This document shows, in pieces, positions 23,364 to 36,540 of a stretch of DNA of 64,000 nt. A program made the translations under genes and the position numbers. The DNA is from Voacanga thouarsii. Lineage: Eukaryota; Streptophyta; Magnoliopsida; Gentianales; Apocynaceae. The stretch is taken from assembly GCA_026120185.1 (NCBI GenBank), contig JANUWF010002278.1, positions 842,001 to 906,000 on the forward strand, written 5' to 3'. Position 1 is the stretch's first letter. The number at the start of each line of letters is the position of its first letter. The notes beneath the pieces were generated by a model. The model was not told the origin of the DNA. It was given only the letters and a program-made list of their open reading frames with translations, and searched no databases.

Positions 23364-25723
23364 TGTAACACCCCACTACCTAGGCCTAATAGGACCGAGG
23401 ATGTCGCCCCGTCCAATGGACAAGAGGTCTTTATAACTAGGTCACATATAATAAAATAAATTAAATATTTTAAAATTAAACTTATTACAACCCAAAAAAT
23501 AAATAAAGGAAAAAATTCAAAATAAATTGTTTGCTACATTCTTTCAAAACATCACATAAAGAAAATAACATAAAGTCTTCAAAGCATAGGCAACAAGTCT
23601 AGCTATTAACCTCCATGGTCGGATCAACCTGTAAACATGGCATAAAAGGTGATGAGATAAAAATCTCAGTAAGCCCGTGTGTGCTTTGAGTGTTTCAGGT
23701 AAAATAATTCATGTATGCAAGTTGTAACAGTTTCATAAGAGAAAGTGCTGGCAAGTATTAAATAAGTATTGAAAATAAAGAGTGCTGTTTTGCTTTTTAA
23801 TCCACACATGTGCACAATAAATACAACCACTCAAATGGGTAGCCATGGGTTACCACACGTTGGGCCCCATGACTAAGCAATGGTCAGAATGCCACACTTT
23901 GTGCAAACTGACAAAAGGAAAGTGTGCGGCCTACCAGGTGAGATACTCCTCCATCTCTACACCCAAACTTATTGGTTGTCCACTCTAGAAACACACAGTC
24001 CACATGACGGAAACTTGCTAGCTCGGACTGGCATGACCTACCGGACTGACATCCTATCCCGGAAGCACTCACCCCTCAGAGGTGGCCACCTATTGAGAGA
24101 CTTACCCTAACCCTTCAAAGACTAGTCTTGGTAGTCTATCCTTATTGAGTACTCAACGTTGATTGTACCACTTGGGAGAAAATTGATCACGCATTGCTTT
24201 ATTTGGAAATAGCAATTAAGGGTTTCTAAAATTCTTGTCAAAGTTGGGTTTTAGAAAAAAAATTTAGCATTTTGTGTAAAACTACTTGTTTAATTTTCAA
24301 ATGATTTGCTTGTCTGGAATAAAAAGGGGAAAAAACAGTCCTTAATTGCCTTTACAACATGAATGTCCATACACATCGTATTTGGCTTGCTACAATAATT
24401 TTTAGTCTTCACAAAATTCCACGCAGGAGCTTACCTGATTCTTTGCTTGCTCAAATTCAAAAGTCTTCCAAGGCTGACCTAACCCCGCACGGGGTAAACA
24501 CAAAACATAAGGTTACACTCAAGCTAAATTCACTTACACAAATAATCCTAGTTCAACTTATTACAATCACGACCCTAATGTCCTAAGCTTTAAGGCTAGT
24601 TGATAAAGAATTTTATAAAATAAGTCTAGTTTGATAAGTTAAAATAACTAGGAGTTCTAAAATAATTACTAATAAATTATAGACTCAAATAATAATTCTT
24701 GAGTGTTATTATTAATAAATAAACTAAGGTTTGAATATTGAATAATACCAAGCCCTAAATAATATTAATAAATGGTAATTTAAAAATAACTTTATTATAA
24801 ATAAATAATAAATTACAAATAATTTTTAATTAATTTTTTAATTGATAATAAATAATTAGTAATAAATAAAATTAATAATAAATGAATTATATTAAATTTT
24901 TATTTAATAAATAACAAACAAATTTTAATATATATAATATTTATGAATATAGGCAAAAGTTTGAACAATGGTCTACCAGGTCATTATTATTATTTATATA
25001 AAAGATCTTATTTAATATTATACCTATGCATATCTTATTCTTAAGGAAAAATATCATTTATTTGACTAGTAAAATATCAATATTTCATGTAACATCCCAC
25101 TTCCAAAACTTCCTAGCAATTTCGAAATCCTTAGAGGAAAATATAGTAATAATTTTAATTCAGGTAATAAAATTTACTAATTAAAATAGCCTAGGATCAA
25201 CAAGAACATAATCATGATTTTCCTATTGCTAACAAGAATCATGAACATTTTCTTCAACATCAAACAAGAAACTAATCCACTCATGAACATATGCTTAAAT
25301 CAACACTTGCTATCACATGGCCAAACAATCATGATCACGGCTTCAAAGGAGATAAGAACATAAAAATCCTATTCACCAAAGGGGACATAACATCTAGCAT
25401 GCTTAAACATTCATAACTCTCTTAGGCCATGATGAACATACATCGATTCTCAAGGAAATCCATATAGCTTAAACATGATCAATCATTCTCATGTCCTAAT
25501 CCCAACCCCTTTATTCACATGCATATACTCAATCCCCCCTTCATATTTTATTCTTCCTATCAATATCTAAGAGACAAGAATGCTGAATTAAAAAGAAGGT
25601 TTAAGGAGAAATACTTGATTGATGAACACTTCGATAAAGATTTAAGAAGGTCCACGCGATTGAGAGTCTTGAATTGTCCAAGAGTAAGAAAAACAACCAT
25701 GGTTGTTGATCAACCATTTCAGT

Positions 25724-25804
<81 letters not shown>

Positions 25805-27722
25805 GCATTAGTCTGATACATAGAAGGTTAAATGGAAGAAGATGAACAAGATAATTGTTCTTGGTTACCTTGATGATGTTCTTGAAACGTCAAGGAGAAA
25901 AATCAGTTTTGATCTGAATACCAATTTTCATTTTTGAGCTTTGATGTTATAAATTCCAGAAATGAACTCTAGAGAGTATATAGGAGTATTCTGGAGTTTT
26001 TGAGAGGGATTAGAGGTGTTTAGAGTGGGTTTTGGCTGGAAGAAAAGTAGTGTGTGTTCTTAGTGTTCTTGGTGAAAATGGAAAGAATTTGAAGAAGAAT
26101 GTTGGATGAATTTCTGGAGAGTGTTGACTGAATAGTTTAGGGAATTGAGGGGTTTCGGTTTAGCTTAAAGAGGGAGAGAAAAATCTGATCATTTGAAATT
26201 CAAATAGAGTGATTTGAGGAGTGGTTTGTGGTATAGGATATGTTAATGGTGTTTGATTGATGGAGGTTTTCTTGGAGCTACAATGGTGTCGGCTGGTTTA
26301 GTTTGTTTTGCTAAAATGATTGAAGTCTGATAAGGCTTTAAGGCTGGCCAAAAATCAGAGTTTGATGGCAGAGAAATTTTGGTTGTATAGCTTAATACAA
26401 GGGTGTTTTCATGGAGAGAAAATTCTGGAAATTTTGAAGTTCAAATGGAAGTTTGAATGGAGTGATTGTAGGAGAAATTTGAAGTGTGATTATGGAGTCC
26501 AATTGTGCAAGGTAAGTGGAGAGGGTAATGGTTTTCAGTTCATGGCTGAATAAGGGTTAATTTACAGAGGTTGAAGGGTGGTTTTCGGCTAAGGCTTGAA
26601 GAGAACAAAGCTGGAAAAATTCTGGTTCTATGGTGTTCAAAGCTGCGAACGGTTGCAGCATTTTTCTGCGCAGAATTTCTGCACTTCTTCAGCCCGTTTT
26701 GCAGAGGTTTTGAGAGGTGTTCAAGGGTCCTTTAAGGTTGGTTTTCCAGCCTTCTTTATGAGGAAAAAGAAGAGAAGTTTTGCTGGCTTGAAGGTGGAAT
26801 AAAATAGCTGCATTTTCTGGTTTGAAGGTTGCGAAACTGCCCAGAATTTTTTTCTGGTTTGTGTAGTTTTTTTGTGCAGTCCGAATTGCACAGAATTTTC
26901 AGTTCCTCAAGCTGAATAAATTGGCCATTTTCCAACAGCAATTGAGTAAGAAAGATGGCTGAGATTTTCGAAGGTTAGGCTGCCAAGAATCTGGAAAATT
27001 TTCAGATTTCTTTCATGGAAATTATGAACACAATGGAGTGAAGTTTGAAGGTACATCAATGGTGATTAATTTCTCTTGGGAACCTTCCCTAACTCCTCTT
27101 CTATTTTCAGTAAAAACCCCAACCTCCAAGATTCATTTTCGAAATTCAAAGACCAAGAATCCCTGCTGAAATTTTCTGGAATTAAAACCATGAATTTTGA
27201 TAAATTTTGAACAAGTTTAATTGATAAAAAGGTTAGAACAAGCTAGAGGTAATAATAGGACAAGAATTCTCCTAGAATTCTTTTTAGGACACAAAGATAA
27301 GATTAAGACATTCTCTTCATGTCTCCCCTAAGACAACATTCCTATTTTTATGGAATGTAAGAAAACAAAAATTCAAACTTAATTTAGATAACCATGATAA
27401 AAACTTAAATAATGAGATTTGAACTCATGACCTTAGAGATTAATTCACAAAGCTCTAACCACTAAACCACACTAACTCTTGTTCTTATTTTCTCTCCCAC
27501 ATATTCTTCTTGTGTAATCCTCAAGCTATCTTCCTATTTTGACCTCAGGCAAAATTGCCATTTTACCCTTCCTACCCAATAAGCATAACTAAGCCTTTTA
27601 ACCTATAAACCGCCATTCTTAAAGCACATAAAATCATTCAAAAATATATATATTCATGCAAAAAAATATGATATGCATCCCGACCCCCTTACTCTAGGGT
27701 TGGCTTTAGTTGGGGTTTCACA
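23364..27722 (-). mobile_element. Solo LTR of a gypsy (chromovirus-type) element, 4.36 kb
   Basis: On the - strand it starts TGTGAAACCCCAACTAAAGC at 27722 and ends GGGTGTTACA at 23364. A perfect TGCAG target duplication flanks it (23359-23363 and 27723-27727), and Sirevirus gag-pol resumes in sense across the insertion. Its 3' part is clearly related to the chromovirus D LTR: shared blocks include GACGGGGCGACATCC, GTTGAGTACTCAATAAGG and TGTAGAGATGG. The 5' part differs, and the whole is about 1.2 kb longer. No gag or pol is inside. It contains a (GA)n run at 25724-25801 and a second LTR-end-like TGTAACATCCCACTTCC at 25088 whose meaning is unclear. Confidence 0.8.
25724..25801. repeat. (GA)n microsatellite
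   Basis: About 38 GA units inside the solo LTR. The open frame reading Arg-Glu repeats is an artefact. Confidence 0.98.
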
Positions 27723-30700
27723 TGCAGCCTTGTCAGAAGATGTGCAAACTACAAATGAAGGATTCGTTACTTTTGGAGACAAGAAGAAAGGAAAAATTCT
27801 TGGTATTGGTAACATTGGTAAAGGTTCCTCAACCATTATAAAATAAGTATTATTAATAGATGATCTGAAATATAATTTGCTTAGCATGAGCCAACTATGT
27901 AACAATAGCTACAAAGTCATTCTTGAAAAGGATTCATAATCTGTCATGGATAGCTCAAATTTTGAAACAATTTTTGTTGCCAACCGTGTTAGAAATGTGT
28001 ATGTATTCTATCTAAATGACCTTATAGCTCATGGTATTAGATGTCTTTCCGTACATGACAATGATCGTTACCTTTGGCATAGAAGATTATGTCATGTATT
28101 TTTGATTTGCTAAACAAATTGTCTTCAAAAGAGCTTGTTAGAGGATTGCCCAAAATAAAGTTTGATAAAAGTAAAATTTGTGATGCGTGCCCATTTGGAA
28201 AACAAATCAAAACTTCCTTTAAACCCAATAAAATGATTTTAACCTCAAAACCTCTTGAATTAATTCATATAGATTTGTTTGGACCAATGAGGATTGTTAG
28301 CCTTGGCGATAAAAAGTATACATACGTGCTAGTTAATAATTTCTCCAGAATTTCTTGAACTTTATTTCTTAGACAAAAGGACGAAGCATTTTTTGAATTT
28401 TTGAAACTGATCAAATGCTAATTTCTATTAGAAGTGATAATGTTAAGGAATTTTGTAACAATGAATTTACACACTTTTGGGATGAAAATGGAGTTTTTTA
28501 CAATTTTTCAACAACCAAAACACCTCAAAAAAATGGTATTGTTGAAAGGAAAAATTGAACTTTGTAAGAGATGACTAGATCCATGATTTGTGAAAACGCC
28601 CTTCCAAAATACTTTTCGGCTAAAGTTGTTAATACAGCGTGCTATATTGTAAACCGAGTAATGCTAAGACCGTTTTTGAGAAAAAAAAAAACACCCTTTG
28701 AACTTATGTTTGACAAAACTCTATCAATCTCCTATTTTAAGGTGTTCGGTTGCAAGTATTTTGTACTTAATATCCGAGACAATATTGGAAAATTTGATAG
28801 CAAATCCGATGTTGATATATTTTTTGGATACTCTTTCAATAAAAAGGCATATAGAGTGCACAATAAAAGAACTCTATGTGTGGAAGAATTCGTACATGTT
28901 GTGTTTGATAAATTCAATATTTATGCTTCAATGAAAGATGATAGTAATGTAGGAGGTTCAAAGGAAGTAAGAAAAAGCCAATTCAAAGCTCCATCGCTAG
29001 ATACTCATGTAAAAGAAGAAGAAATTGAAGAACAACAAGCTGAACAAGGAAGGGAACAAATTGAAGTTTCCACGAATCAACAATTACCAAAAGATTGGAA
29101 ATACAAAACAATTCATCCCAAAGAACAAATCATTGGTGATCCAAGTTATGAAGTTAAAACTAGACGGTATTTCATAGATAACTTTGCTCTTCTCTCAAGT
29201 ATAGAACTTAGCTGTATTAATGTAGCATTGCATGATGAATTTTGAATAATTGCTATGCAAGAAAAACTAAATCAATTTGAAAGAAATCAAGTTTGAAAAC
29301 TGGTTCCAAGACCACTTGATCGTCCGGTTATTGGTACCAAGTGGGTATTTAGAAACAAACTTGATGAAAACAGGGTTGTCATTACAAATAAAGCTAGACT
29401 GGTCGCCCAAAGATTCAATTAAGAAAAGGGCATTGATTATGATAAGACATTTGCTGCCGGTGCTAGACTAGAATCTAAAAGAATGCTTCTTGCTTTTGCT
29501 TCCTTAAAAAATTTCATGCTCTATCAAATGGAAGTTAAAAGTACATTCCTAAATGGTTTTTTTAAGAAGGAGGTGTATGTAGAACAACCTCCTAGTTTTA
29601 ATCATGAGCTCTATCCAAATCATGTTTTCAAACTTTCAAAGGCTCTTTATGGGTTAAAATAAGTTCCACGAGCTTGGTATGAAAGGCTTAGTAGATTCTT
29701 GATTTCAAAAGGTTTTTCAAGAGGGTTGATCGATACCATTTTGTTTATCAAATATGATAAATCCGGTGATCTACTTATTGCTTAAATTTATGTTGATGAC
29801 ATCATTTTTTGTGCTACTAATGATTCTTTGTGCAAGATGTTTACTATGGCAATGCAGCAAGAATTCGAAATAAGCATGATGGGAGAACTAAACTTCTTCT
29901 TCGGGCTACAAATTAAGTAAACCAAGGATGAAATCTTCATAAATCAAGCTAAGTATGCCAAAGAGTTGCTCAAAAGGTTTGGTATGAATGAAGCCAAAGA
30001 AATCTGCACACCTATTAGTACTTCTATAAAACTTGAGAAAGATGAAAAGGGTAAGAAGGTAGATGAATATAAGTATAGAGGTATGATTGGAAGCTTACTC
30101 TATCACACTGCTAGCCGCCCTGATATTATGTTTTAAGTTTGTCTTTGTGCTCGGTTTTAATTATATCTAAAGGAATCGCACCTATGTGCAGTAAAGCGCA
30201 TCCTTCGATATCTAATCGGTACAGATGATTATGGCTTATGATATCCTCACACTAATACATTTGAATTTATAGGATACATTGATGTGAATTATGCGGGATG
30301 CAAAGTGGAAAGAAAAAATACAAGTGGCCATTGTCAATTTCTTGGACACTTTCTAGTGTCATGGCATAGCAAAAAATAAGCATGTGTATCCTTATCCACA
30401 ACTGAGGTCGAATATATATTGCAGTCGAAAGTTGTTGCACACAAATCTTGTGGATGAAAAATGCATTGCTTGATTTTGGTCTTAACTTTAATTGCATACC
30501 TATATTATATGACAATACAAGTGCTATAAATCTAACTAAAAATCCTGTTCAATATTCTAGGACCAAGCATATAGAAGTTAAATATCATTTTATTCGTGAT
30601 CATGTGCTTAAAGGTGATGTGTGTGTTGATTATATTTCAACTGATGAACAACTTGCTGACATCTTTACAAAATTTCTGGCCGAAGAAAGATTCAATAATC

Positions 30701-30735
30701 TGAGAAGAGGTTTGAGAATTACAAAAATCACATGA
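27723..30735 (+). pseudogene. Sirevirus B pol (rest of protease to RNase H)
   Basis: It resumes with SEDVQTTNEGFVTFGDKKKG after the inserted LTR. GAG-pre-integrase (LSVHDNDRYLWHRRLCH) leads to the integrase: DACPFGKQIKTSF, ELIHIDLFGPMR, and the catalytic Glu kept in GIVERKN near 28535-28555. Next come the integrase end MLRPFLRK and KVFGCKYFVLNIRDN, then reverse transcriptase with GTKWVFRNKLDENR (29325-29370), SKALYGLK (29636-29660) and active site IYVDDIIFC (29788-29814). RNase H contains STTEVEY and ends with IEVKYHFIRDHVLKG and LRRGLRITKIT (30735). At least ten stops or shifts are spread along it. It is the best-preserved of the three Sirevirus pol copies for the active-site motif. Confidence 0.9.
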
Positions 30736-31211
30736 CTTCCTTGGTTGCATAAGTTTTCTTTATTTTGCAGAATTAGTGAAGATAAAGTTTTTGACGCAGT
30801 GTTTGAGTCCAAAACACACCAACAAAGTTTTTGGATGCAGTGTTTGAGACCAAAACTCACCTCCAAAACTCATCCCTGAAGAAGTTCCGTTTGGATGTAT
30901 ATTTCAAATAGTGTCAAAATCTAAAACAAAATTATCTTTGATGCTTCGTATTTCCCTTTTAAAATAACTACTTCCATATTTTCATATTTGAATTACAAAA
31001 TGCTTGTGCGTTTCTCAACACGACTTTTTGAAATCTCTGAGTTTAGTGGCCTTTTCAATGTGCTTTCTATCACAACTTTCTAGGTATTCAAAGGACTTTC
31101 TTTCCTTCTCTCTTCCAAACTCTGTAACCAACGAATGCTCACTCCATCTTCCCAAAATTCTCTGAGTTCATCCTCTTTGAACAACCGAGTGTCAAAGCCC
31201 TTATCTTCTCA
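30736..31211 (+). other. Sirevirus B spacer between pol and the third frame
   Basis: No gene is seen. TTTTTGGATG, GTCCAAAA and CTCCAAAA motifs are concentrated at 30784-30900. Confidence 0.7.
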
Positions 31212-32772
31212 ATGGCAAAAACGAAATCAACCACACCGAAACCAAAGAAGGTGCGAAAAATTTCTCCAAAGGCGAAGAAGAAGCCTTCAGCAATGAACAA
31301 AGGGAAAGAAACTGCACCAGATTTCTCCGCCTCCCATTATGATTCCTCAAAATCATCATCTGAACAAGAGACTTCCGAGACTCAGGTACTTTCATTTATA
31401 GATTCGAAAAGTGAGTCGGATTATAAGATTGGGTCTCAAGAAATAAAACTGTGATTATTGGGTATAGAGTAAATCCATCATCTTTCTTGAATTTCTCCAA
31501 TGTGTTGGATATGTTTGAGTCTATTGGTTGGGGTAGTTTATTGTCTGTCAATGAAAAATTATTTACCCCGCTCATTTCAGAATTCTACGCTAATTTGAGG
31601 AAAGGTCGTCTTAAGAAAACTGGGGGAGGGTTTATGATTCGATGGTATACATCTAGAGTTGGAGGGAAGAATATTGAGTTTGATCACTGTTTACTGAATA
31701 GAATATGTGAAGTAAGAGATGGAGGGATTCAATATTTTGAATTGAATAAATTTTTGGAGGGAATTGACATGTTTGAGTTAAAGAAATTTGAAGAAATGTT
31801 TGCTGGTGGAAGGAGTTTCGAGAATTTCAGTAACAGAAACACCAAATGGCTAAATAGAGAAGGAATGATCTTATACCATATGGTCTCTACCATGGAGGTG
31901 CTAACTTTTGGTCATAAAACCTCCATTAGCATAATGCAGATGGTAATTATGTTAGCCTTGGCTAAGGGAAGGCAAATTAGTTTTAGGTTCTTGGCTGCCA
32001 AGTTGATGTTGCAAATACGAAACACATCTAGCAAGGCCCTGCCTTATGGAATTCTGTTAACAAAGGTCTTCAAATTTGTTTATGTTGATTTAAATTTAGT
32101 CCCTTGTGCGCCATAAAAAATGAATATATATATATATATATATATAGCTTTGAGTCTTTTGAGCGCATGGGATATGTGAGAATGAAAAATGAATGAAAGT
32201 TGCTCCGTGACACAAAAGGTGAGGAAAGAGAAAGATTGTTGAAAGTAAAAGTTGAGGGAAAGAATGTCCATTCTGTTGGAACCAAAAGAAAAATTGAGGT
32301 AGATCCTCAAGAAGCATCATCTGCCAAAGAAAAAGAACAGGCTCAGGACAGAGGATTATCTGAAAGTATTTTGGATGCCATCAATACTCTGGCTGTTAAA
32401 TTGGATGGCCTCAGTTCAGAACTTCAAAATCTTGAAAATAGACTAACTGCAGTGGAGAAAAAGGCTAAAATAGATGAATCAGTGTCTGCTCCTACAACAC
32501 CTGCTCCAGCAAAGGAAATAGTTGAGGAAACAGTTCCTAAGGAAGAAATTAGACGAGTACAGCCTACTGAGGAAGAAGTGACTGTTACTGCACAAGTTAA
32601 AGAAAAATCCCCCCCTCAGAAAGCTGTTGCACCCCCTGCCTCCTCTGAACCCCATGTCTTATCTGGGAAGAGACAGAAACATGTTGTGGTTAAGAAAAAA
32701 TCAAGTAGGATAGCTGGTCAACACTCTCGAAAAGGTGCAGGGTCAAAAATTGAAACAATTTACATCTCCTGA
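31212..32772 (+). pseudogene. Third open reading frame of Sirevirus B (plant transposon protein-like)
   Basis: Best preserved of the three copies. Starting at ATG 31212 it has a basic Lys/Ser/Pro-rich N-terminus (KPKKVRKISPKAKKKPS) and DFSASHYDSSKSSSEQ. A frameshift near 31445 leads to the globular domain at 31451-32116 (SSFLNFSNVLDMFESIGWG, EFYANLRKGRLKK, WYTSRVGGKNIEFDH, KTSISIMQMVIMLALAKG). A second shift occurs around the AT microsatellite at 32123. The third segment (32200-32772) holds EWKLLRDTKG, a heptad-rich helix (ILDAINTLAVKLDGLSSELQ), a Pro/Glu-rich linker, and a basic tail with GKRQKHVVVKKKSSR and AGQHSRKGAGSKIE. The globular part resembles the 'putative plant transposon protein' family. 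There is no signal peptide and no clear membrane helix, so an envelope protein is unlikely. The function is unknown. Confidence 0.78.
32123..32146. repeat. (AT)n microsatellite inside the third frame
   Basis: About 12 units at the point where the reading frame of the third Sirevirus B frame is lost. Copies A and C do not have it there. Confidence 0.95.
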
Positions 32773-32915
32773 GTAACCAGAATGGCAGAATGCATTCCAG
32801 CTGACCTCAATTCTCTCTGCTATCTTGAATAATTCTAAATTTCTCTTTTTACAGTTGAATAATTAACTTTATATCTTTACTTATGAACATGCTTCTCTGC
32901 TTAACTTATGATTGC

Positions 32916-32952
<37 letters not shown>

Positions 32953-33267
32953 TTTTTTTGGCTTTATCTCTGTTATTCCTCTTTTTGATTGATGACAAAC
33001 GGGAAGAAAACTGACTAATATTATCGTTTGATTATGTTTATGATAGGATTGATTTTATTTTTACCTGCCAATTGTGATTGTTATATGATTGGTTTGATTG
33101 TGTTTATGATTGGATTAATTTTATTTTTACCCGCCGTTGTGATTGGGCAATGTTAGGATAAGTTTCTGCTTATGTTTATGAGTGTGTTCGCTCCGTTGTC
33201 TAGGTTGTGATTATTCTATTAATTAGGAATCAATAAAAATTTATTTGATCATCTATGTGGTAGTTGC
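32773..33267 (+). other. Sirevirus B tail, part before the inserted chromovirus
   Basis: No gene is seen. It holds an (AT)n run (32919-32950), then TTGATTGATGACAAACGGG matching copy C, and two imperfect copies of a roughly 60-bp unit near 33025-33145 (TGATTGGATTAATTTTATTT). It continues after the insertion at 45392. Confidence 0.7.
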
Positions 33268-36200
33268 TGTAATACCCCGCCCAAAACTATCTTTGACTAT
33301 GGGAAAAAAATCATGCATTGCAAAGTATTTTGCATTTTATGTGGTAGCTTAGAATTATTTTATTTACATGGATGCATGTGAATTTTTCCGTTGCTCTTGC
33401 ATTTGAATAAATTGAGGTGAAATAGTGTGTTGTTAAAGATTTGGTTAAGGGATGTTTGGTCGAAGATTTGGAAGGATGAGTATTGGGGTGGTAAGAACTT
33501 CTTGTAGGAAGAATTATTATTGGAATCGATTTGGAATAGTGGGGAGGATGGTGATTTTTCAGTGGTGGCCTGAGTTCGAATCCTATCTCTTGTGAATCCT
33601 AATTTCTCTTCTTGAAGATTCTTTTCCTTAGAGTTTCCATGTCTTGGCCGAAAAAGATAGAGCAAACCTAGAGAAATTTTAGTGCCATTATTCCAAGGAA
33701 ATAAGTCTCCATTTTTATTTCCTAAATTCAAGGACTCTAATGTGAATAAAGTTCACTTTTAATTTTCAGCTTTTATTCCTTAGGATTTTCGAAAAAACCC
33801 TAGCTAATAATTAAAATTTCAGCTTCATTTTAGCTTAATAGATGTTGCCATGGATAGTTGGAATTAATGAGTCATTTTCCTAGTAGGAAACCTTATTGAT
33901 TTTAACCCTAGAATGTTAGCTAAAAATCTGAAAAAATTTCCAGCAAGTGCCGCCACTTCTTGAAGGAATTTTAGCTCAATCCAAACTCTTCTAGGACTAG
34001 AGGAAATCTTATCCAAATCCTTGATAAAACCAGATTTTATTCAATCCTAAATCAACTAGGATTAGAATCCCTTTTCCTAGCTGAATTTCGGCGGCTTTGT
34101 GCTAGCACAAGCTACACGAAATTCTTGCACTCCTAATTGCAATCAAACTCTTCAAACCCTAGCTCAAATTACCTAGAACAACCTCCACCAAATCAGATTA
34201 CTCTAGTAACACAAAATCAGATTTTTCTTCACCAAAAATTCCAGAATTTTCGTCCAGCTTATGCCCAGAATTTTCGACAGCTTTGCACTCTAAAACCTAC
34301 CAAAACTCTTTGTTGATTAAGCCAAATTCCAGCACCTAAAAACCACACTTTTCTCCTGTGGAATTTCGTCAAAAACAGCAGCCAAAACAGTCCACAAATC
34401 GTCACTCTTGCATAGAATTTTGGCACAGCACTTGCACAGAATTTTCAGTCACCAAAACTCACACAAACTCTCTCTTATTTTGGCCAAAAAACCTGAACAC
34501 ACTTAACCCTTCTCTTGAGCATTATTTCGGCCAGCCTAGGGAGCGATTTTAGAATACTTTTCTCCTCTTAATCCCTCTTGAATTCGGCCAGCATCAAAGG
34601 TACAGCAATCTGTAAATTTTCCCCCTTGCTGTCCAAGAAACCTAAAGCCACTAGGAGTCCTTCTTAGCACCACCATCTAACCCTAAATCAAACTTCTCTA
34701 AACCTAAATCACAGTAGCGGACACTCCCTCCTTACCACACGAAAATTCCAGCAAATTCTGTCTGCAAATTCTCGAAAAACACAAGAGCTATTCTAAGCAA
34801 AAATCGAACACACGTTAAGGTAAACAAAAATCCTCTCAACCTCTTGATGCCATTTTCTCTAATGATTCTTTTCTCCTTCTTCTTCCCTTAAATCACGCCA
34901 TATAGAGGCTAATTTCATCTTCTTCTTTAATTTTCGGTCAAGAGGAGCAAAGGAGGTAGCTTTTCTCTTCTTTTCAAGCGAACTCGGGACGATCACCATA
35001 GGAGCATCGAGACCTCATTACCCGGTTGTTGCAAGGTAAGGGAATACCCACCCTTGATGCTGAAAGTAAGGTTTAATGATGTCTATTAGTTGGATGAGCA
35101 TATGGTCATGGTATATGATCTTTGGGGATTGGATAGTTTACTTGGATTTAAATAGGGGATTGCGAATTTTTGTGAAAATAAATGAGATTAGAGCATGTTT
35201 GAATTAATTGAGACCCTGATCACGATATTATATGGTTTAGATCAGGAGGATAATTGAGGAAAGCAAGCTGTGATTTTATCTCATTTATCTGAGGCATATC
35301 AAGTAAGTCCTTGTACAAACTCTTTTGTTAAATGTTGTGATGGTAAGTCCTTGTATAAACTCTTTTGTTAAATATTGTGATGGCAAGTCTATGTTGTGAA
35401 GCTTTGTAAAGCTATTGTTGAACTATGATTATTTGGGTTGTAAACGTGGATGATTATTCTTTAAACGGTTTTGTCAAACTAATGATTTTATCAAGAAAAC
35501 TATTCTTTCCTAAATTTTTAGAAAACTCTTTTAGGGAAAAACCACGTTGTACAAAGCCAAGGTATGGAGATATTTTGAATTAGGAATTGATGGATATGTT
35601 CGTTGAGTACTCAATAAGGGTAGACTAACAATACTAGTCTTGGAGGGCTAGCGTAAGTCTTCTGGGAGGAGGCCACCTCTAGAAGATGAACTCTACTTGA
35701 AAAGGCGACAGTGTTGGTTGGTCAGGCCAGTCCGAGCTAGCATTTGTACCTGGTATGGTATTATTTATATTCCCGGCATGGACACCTGGATGGTTTTGTT
35801 GGGTGTAGAGATGGAAGAGTATCTCACCCGGTGAGCTGTACACTCACCTTGATTAGAACGTCCAACGTGTGGTAATCTGGTCGGGACAAGGTGCACAAAG
35901 TGTGGTGCCTTGGCCATTTTGTTCTCATGGAGCCCAACGTACGGTGACATGACTGTTTATTCGAGTGGAGGATTTCTTTTGTACAAAGTGTGACAATGAG
36001 AAAAACCCACTCCTTGCGAAAAGAGATTGTTTATGACTTGCCAAATTATTTCTACAAATGTTTTACACTTTGCATACACGTACTATTCAAAACACCATGT
36101 GCACACACAGGACTTACTGAGATTTATTCTCACACGGTTTTACATCATGTTTTCAGGAGATAGATTATGCTGAGTCAGCGGGGCTTTGACAGTAGAGGTT

Positions 36201-36440
36201 TTTGCTATTTTTCCTATGCTATTTTAGGAGACTTTTGTCGTTTATACTTCTGAACAATACTTCTTTTATTTCGTATTGCTCCGATTTGAGCCTGCTGTAA
36301 TAAGAGTATTTCTTCATTTATCAAAATTGATTCTTTTGGAGATTGCCTTTATATTTTATACATCGTTTTATAGACCCCTTGTCCTACAGGATGGGGCGAC
36401 ATCCCCGCCCTTTTAGGGTACGTAGTCGTGGGGTGTTACA
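33268..36440 (+). mobile_element. 5' LTR of chromovirus D
   Basis: 3173 bp beginning TGTAATACCCCGCCCAAAAC and ending GTGGGGTGTTACA. It contains no convincing gene; the short frames are shared with the 3' LTR and with the related solo LTR. Two near-identical tandem units of about 55 bp (AAGTCCTTGTACAAACTC) lie near 35300-35390. Confidence 0.93.
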
Positions 36441-36442
36441 AG

Positions 36443-36455
36443 TGGTATCAGAGAT
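36443..36455 (+). promoter_or_regulatory. Primer-binding site of chromovirus D (initiator Met tRNA)
   Basis: TGGTATCAGAGA, two bases after the 5' LTR, matches the complement of the initiator methionine tRNA 3' end. Confidence 0.9.
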
Positions 36456-36540
36456 TGGTTTAGGCAATTACTTGACTTATTGGGTTCTATCTTCTTAAGT
36501 ATTTTGATCTGGTACTAATTCTTGTCTTTTGTTTATAGGA

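Noticed and set aside
25088..25105. TGTAACATCCCACTTCC as the end of an independent nested LTR
   Set aside because: No partner end with a matching TTTCA duplication was found, so it is left as an oddity within the 4.36-kb solo LTR.
25519..25845. + strand open frame with Arg-Glu repeats
   Set aside because: Produced by the GA microsatellite inside the solo LTR; no homology or conserved start.
33360..33731. - strand frame of 123 codons in the chromovirus 5' LTR, with a near-copy at 42265-42684
   Set aside because: Both lie in LTRs and reflect LTR identity; no domain, and the frame ends differ between the two copies.
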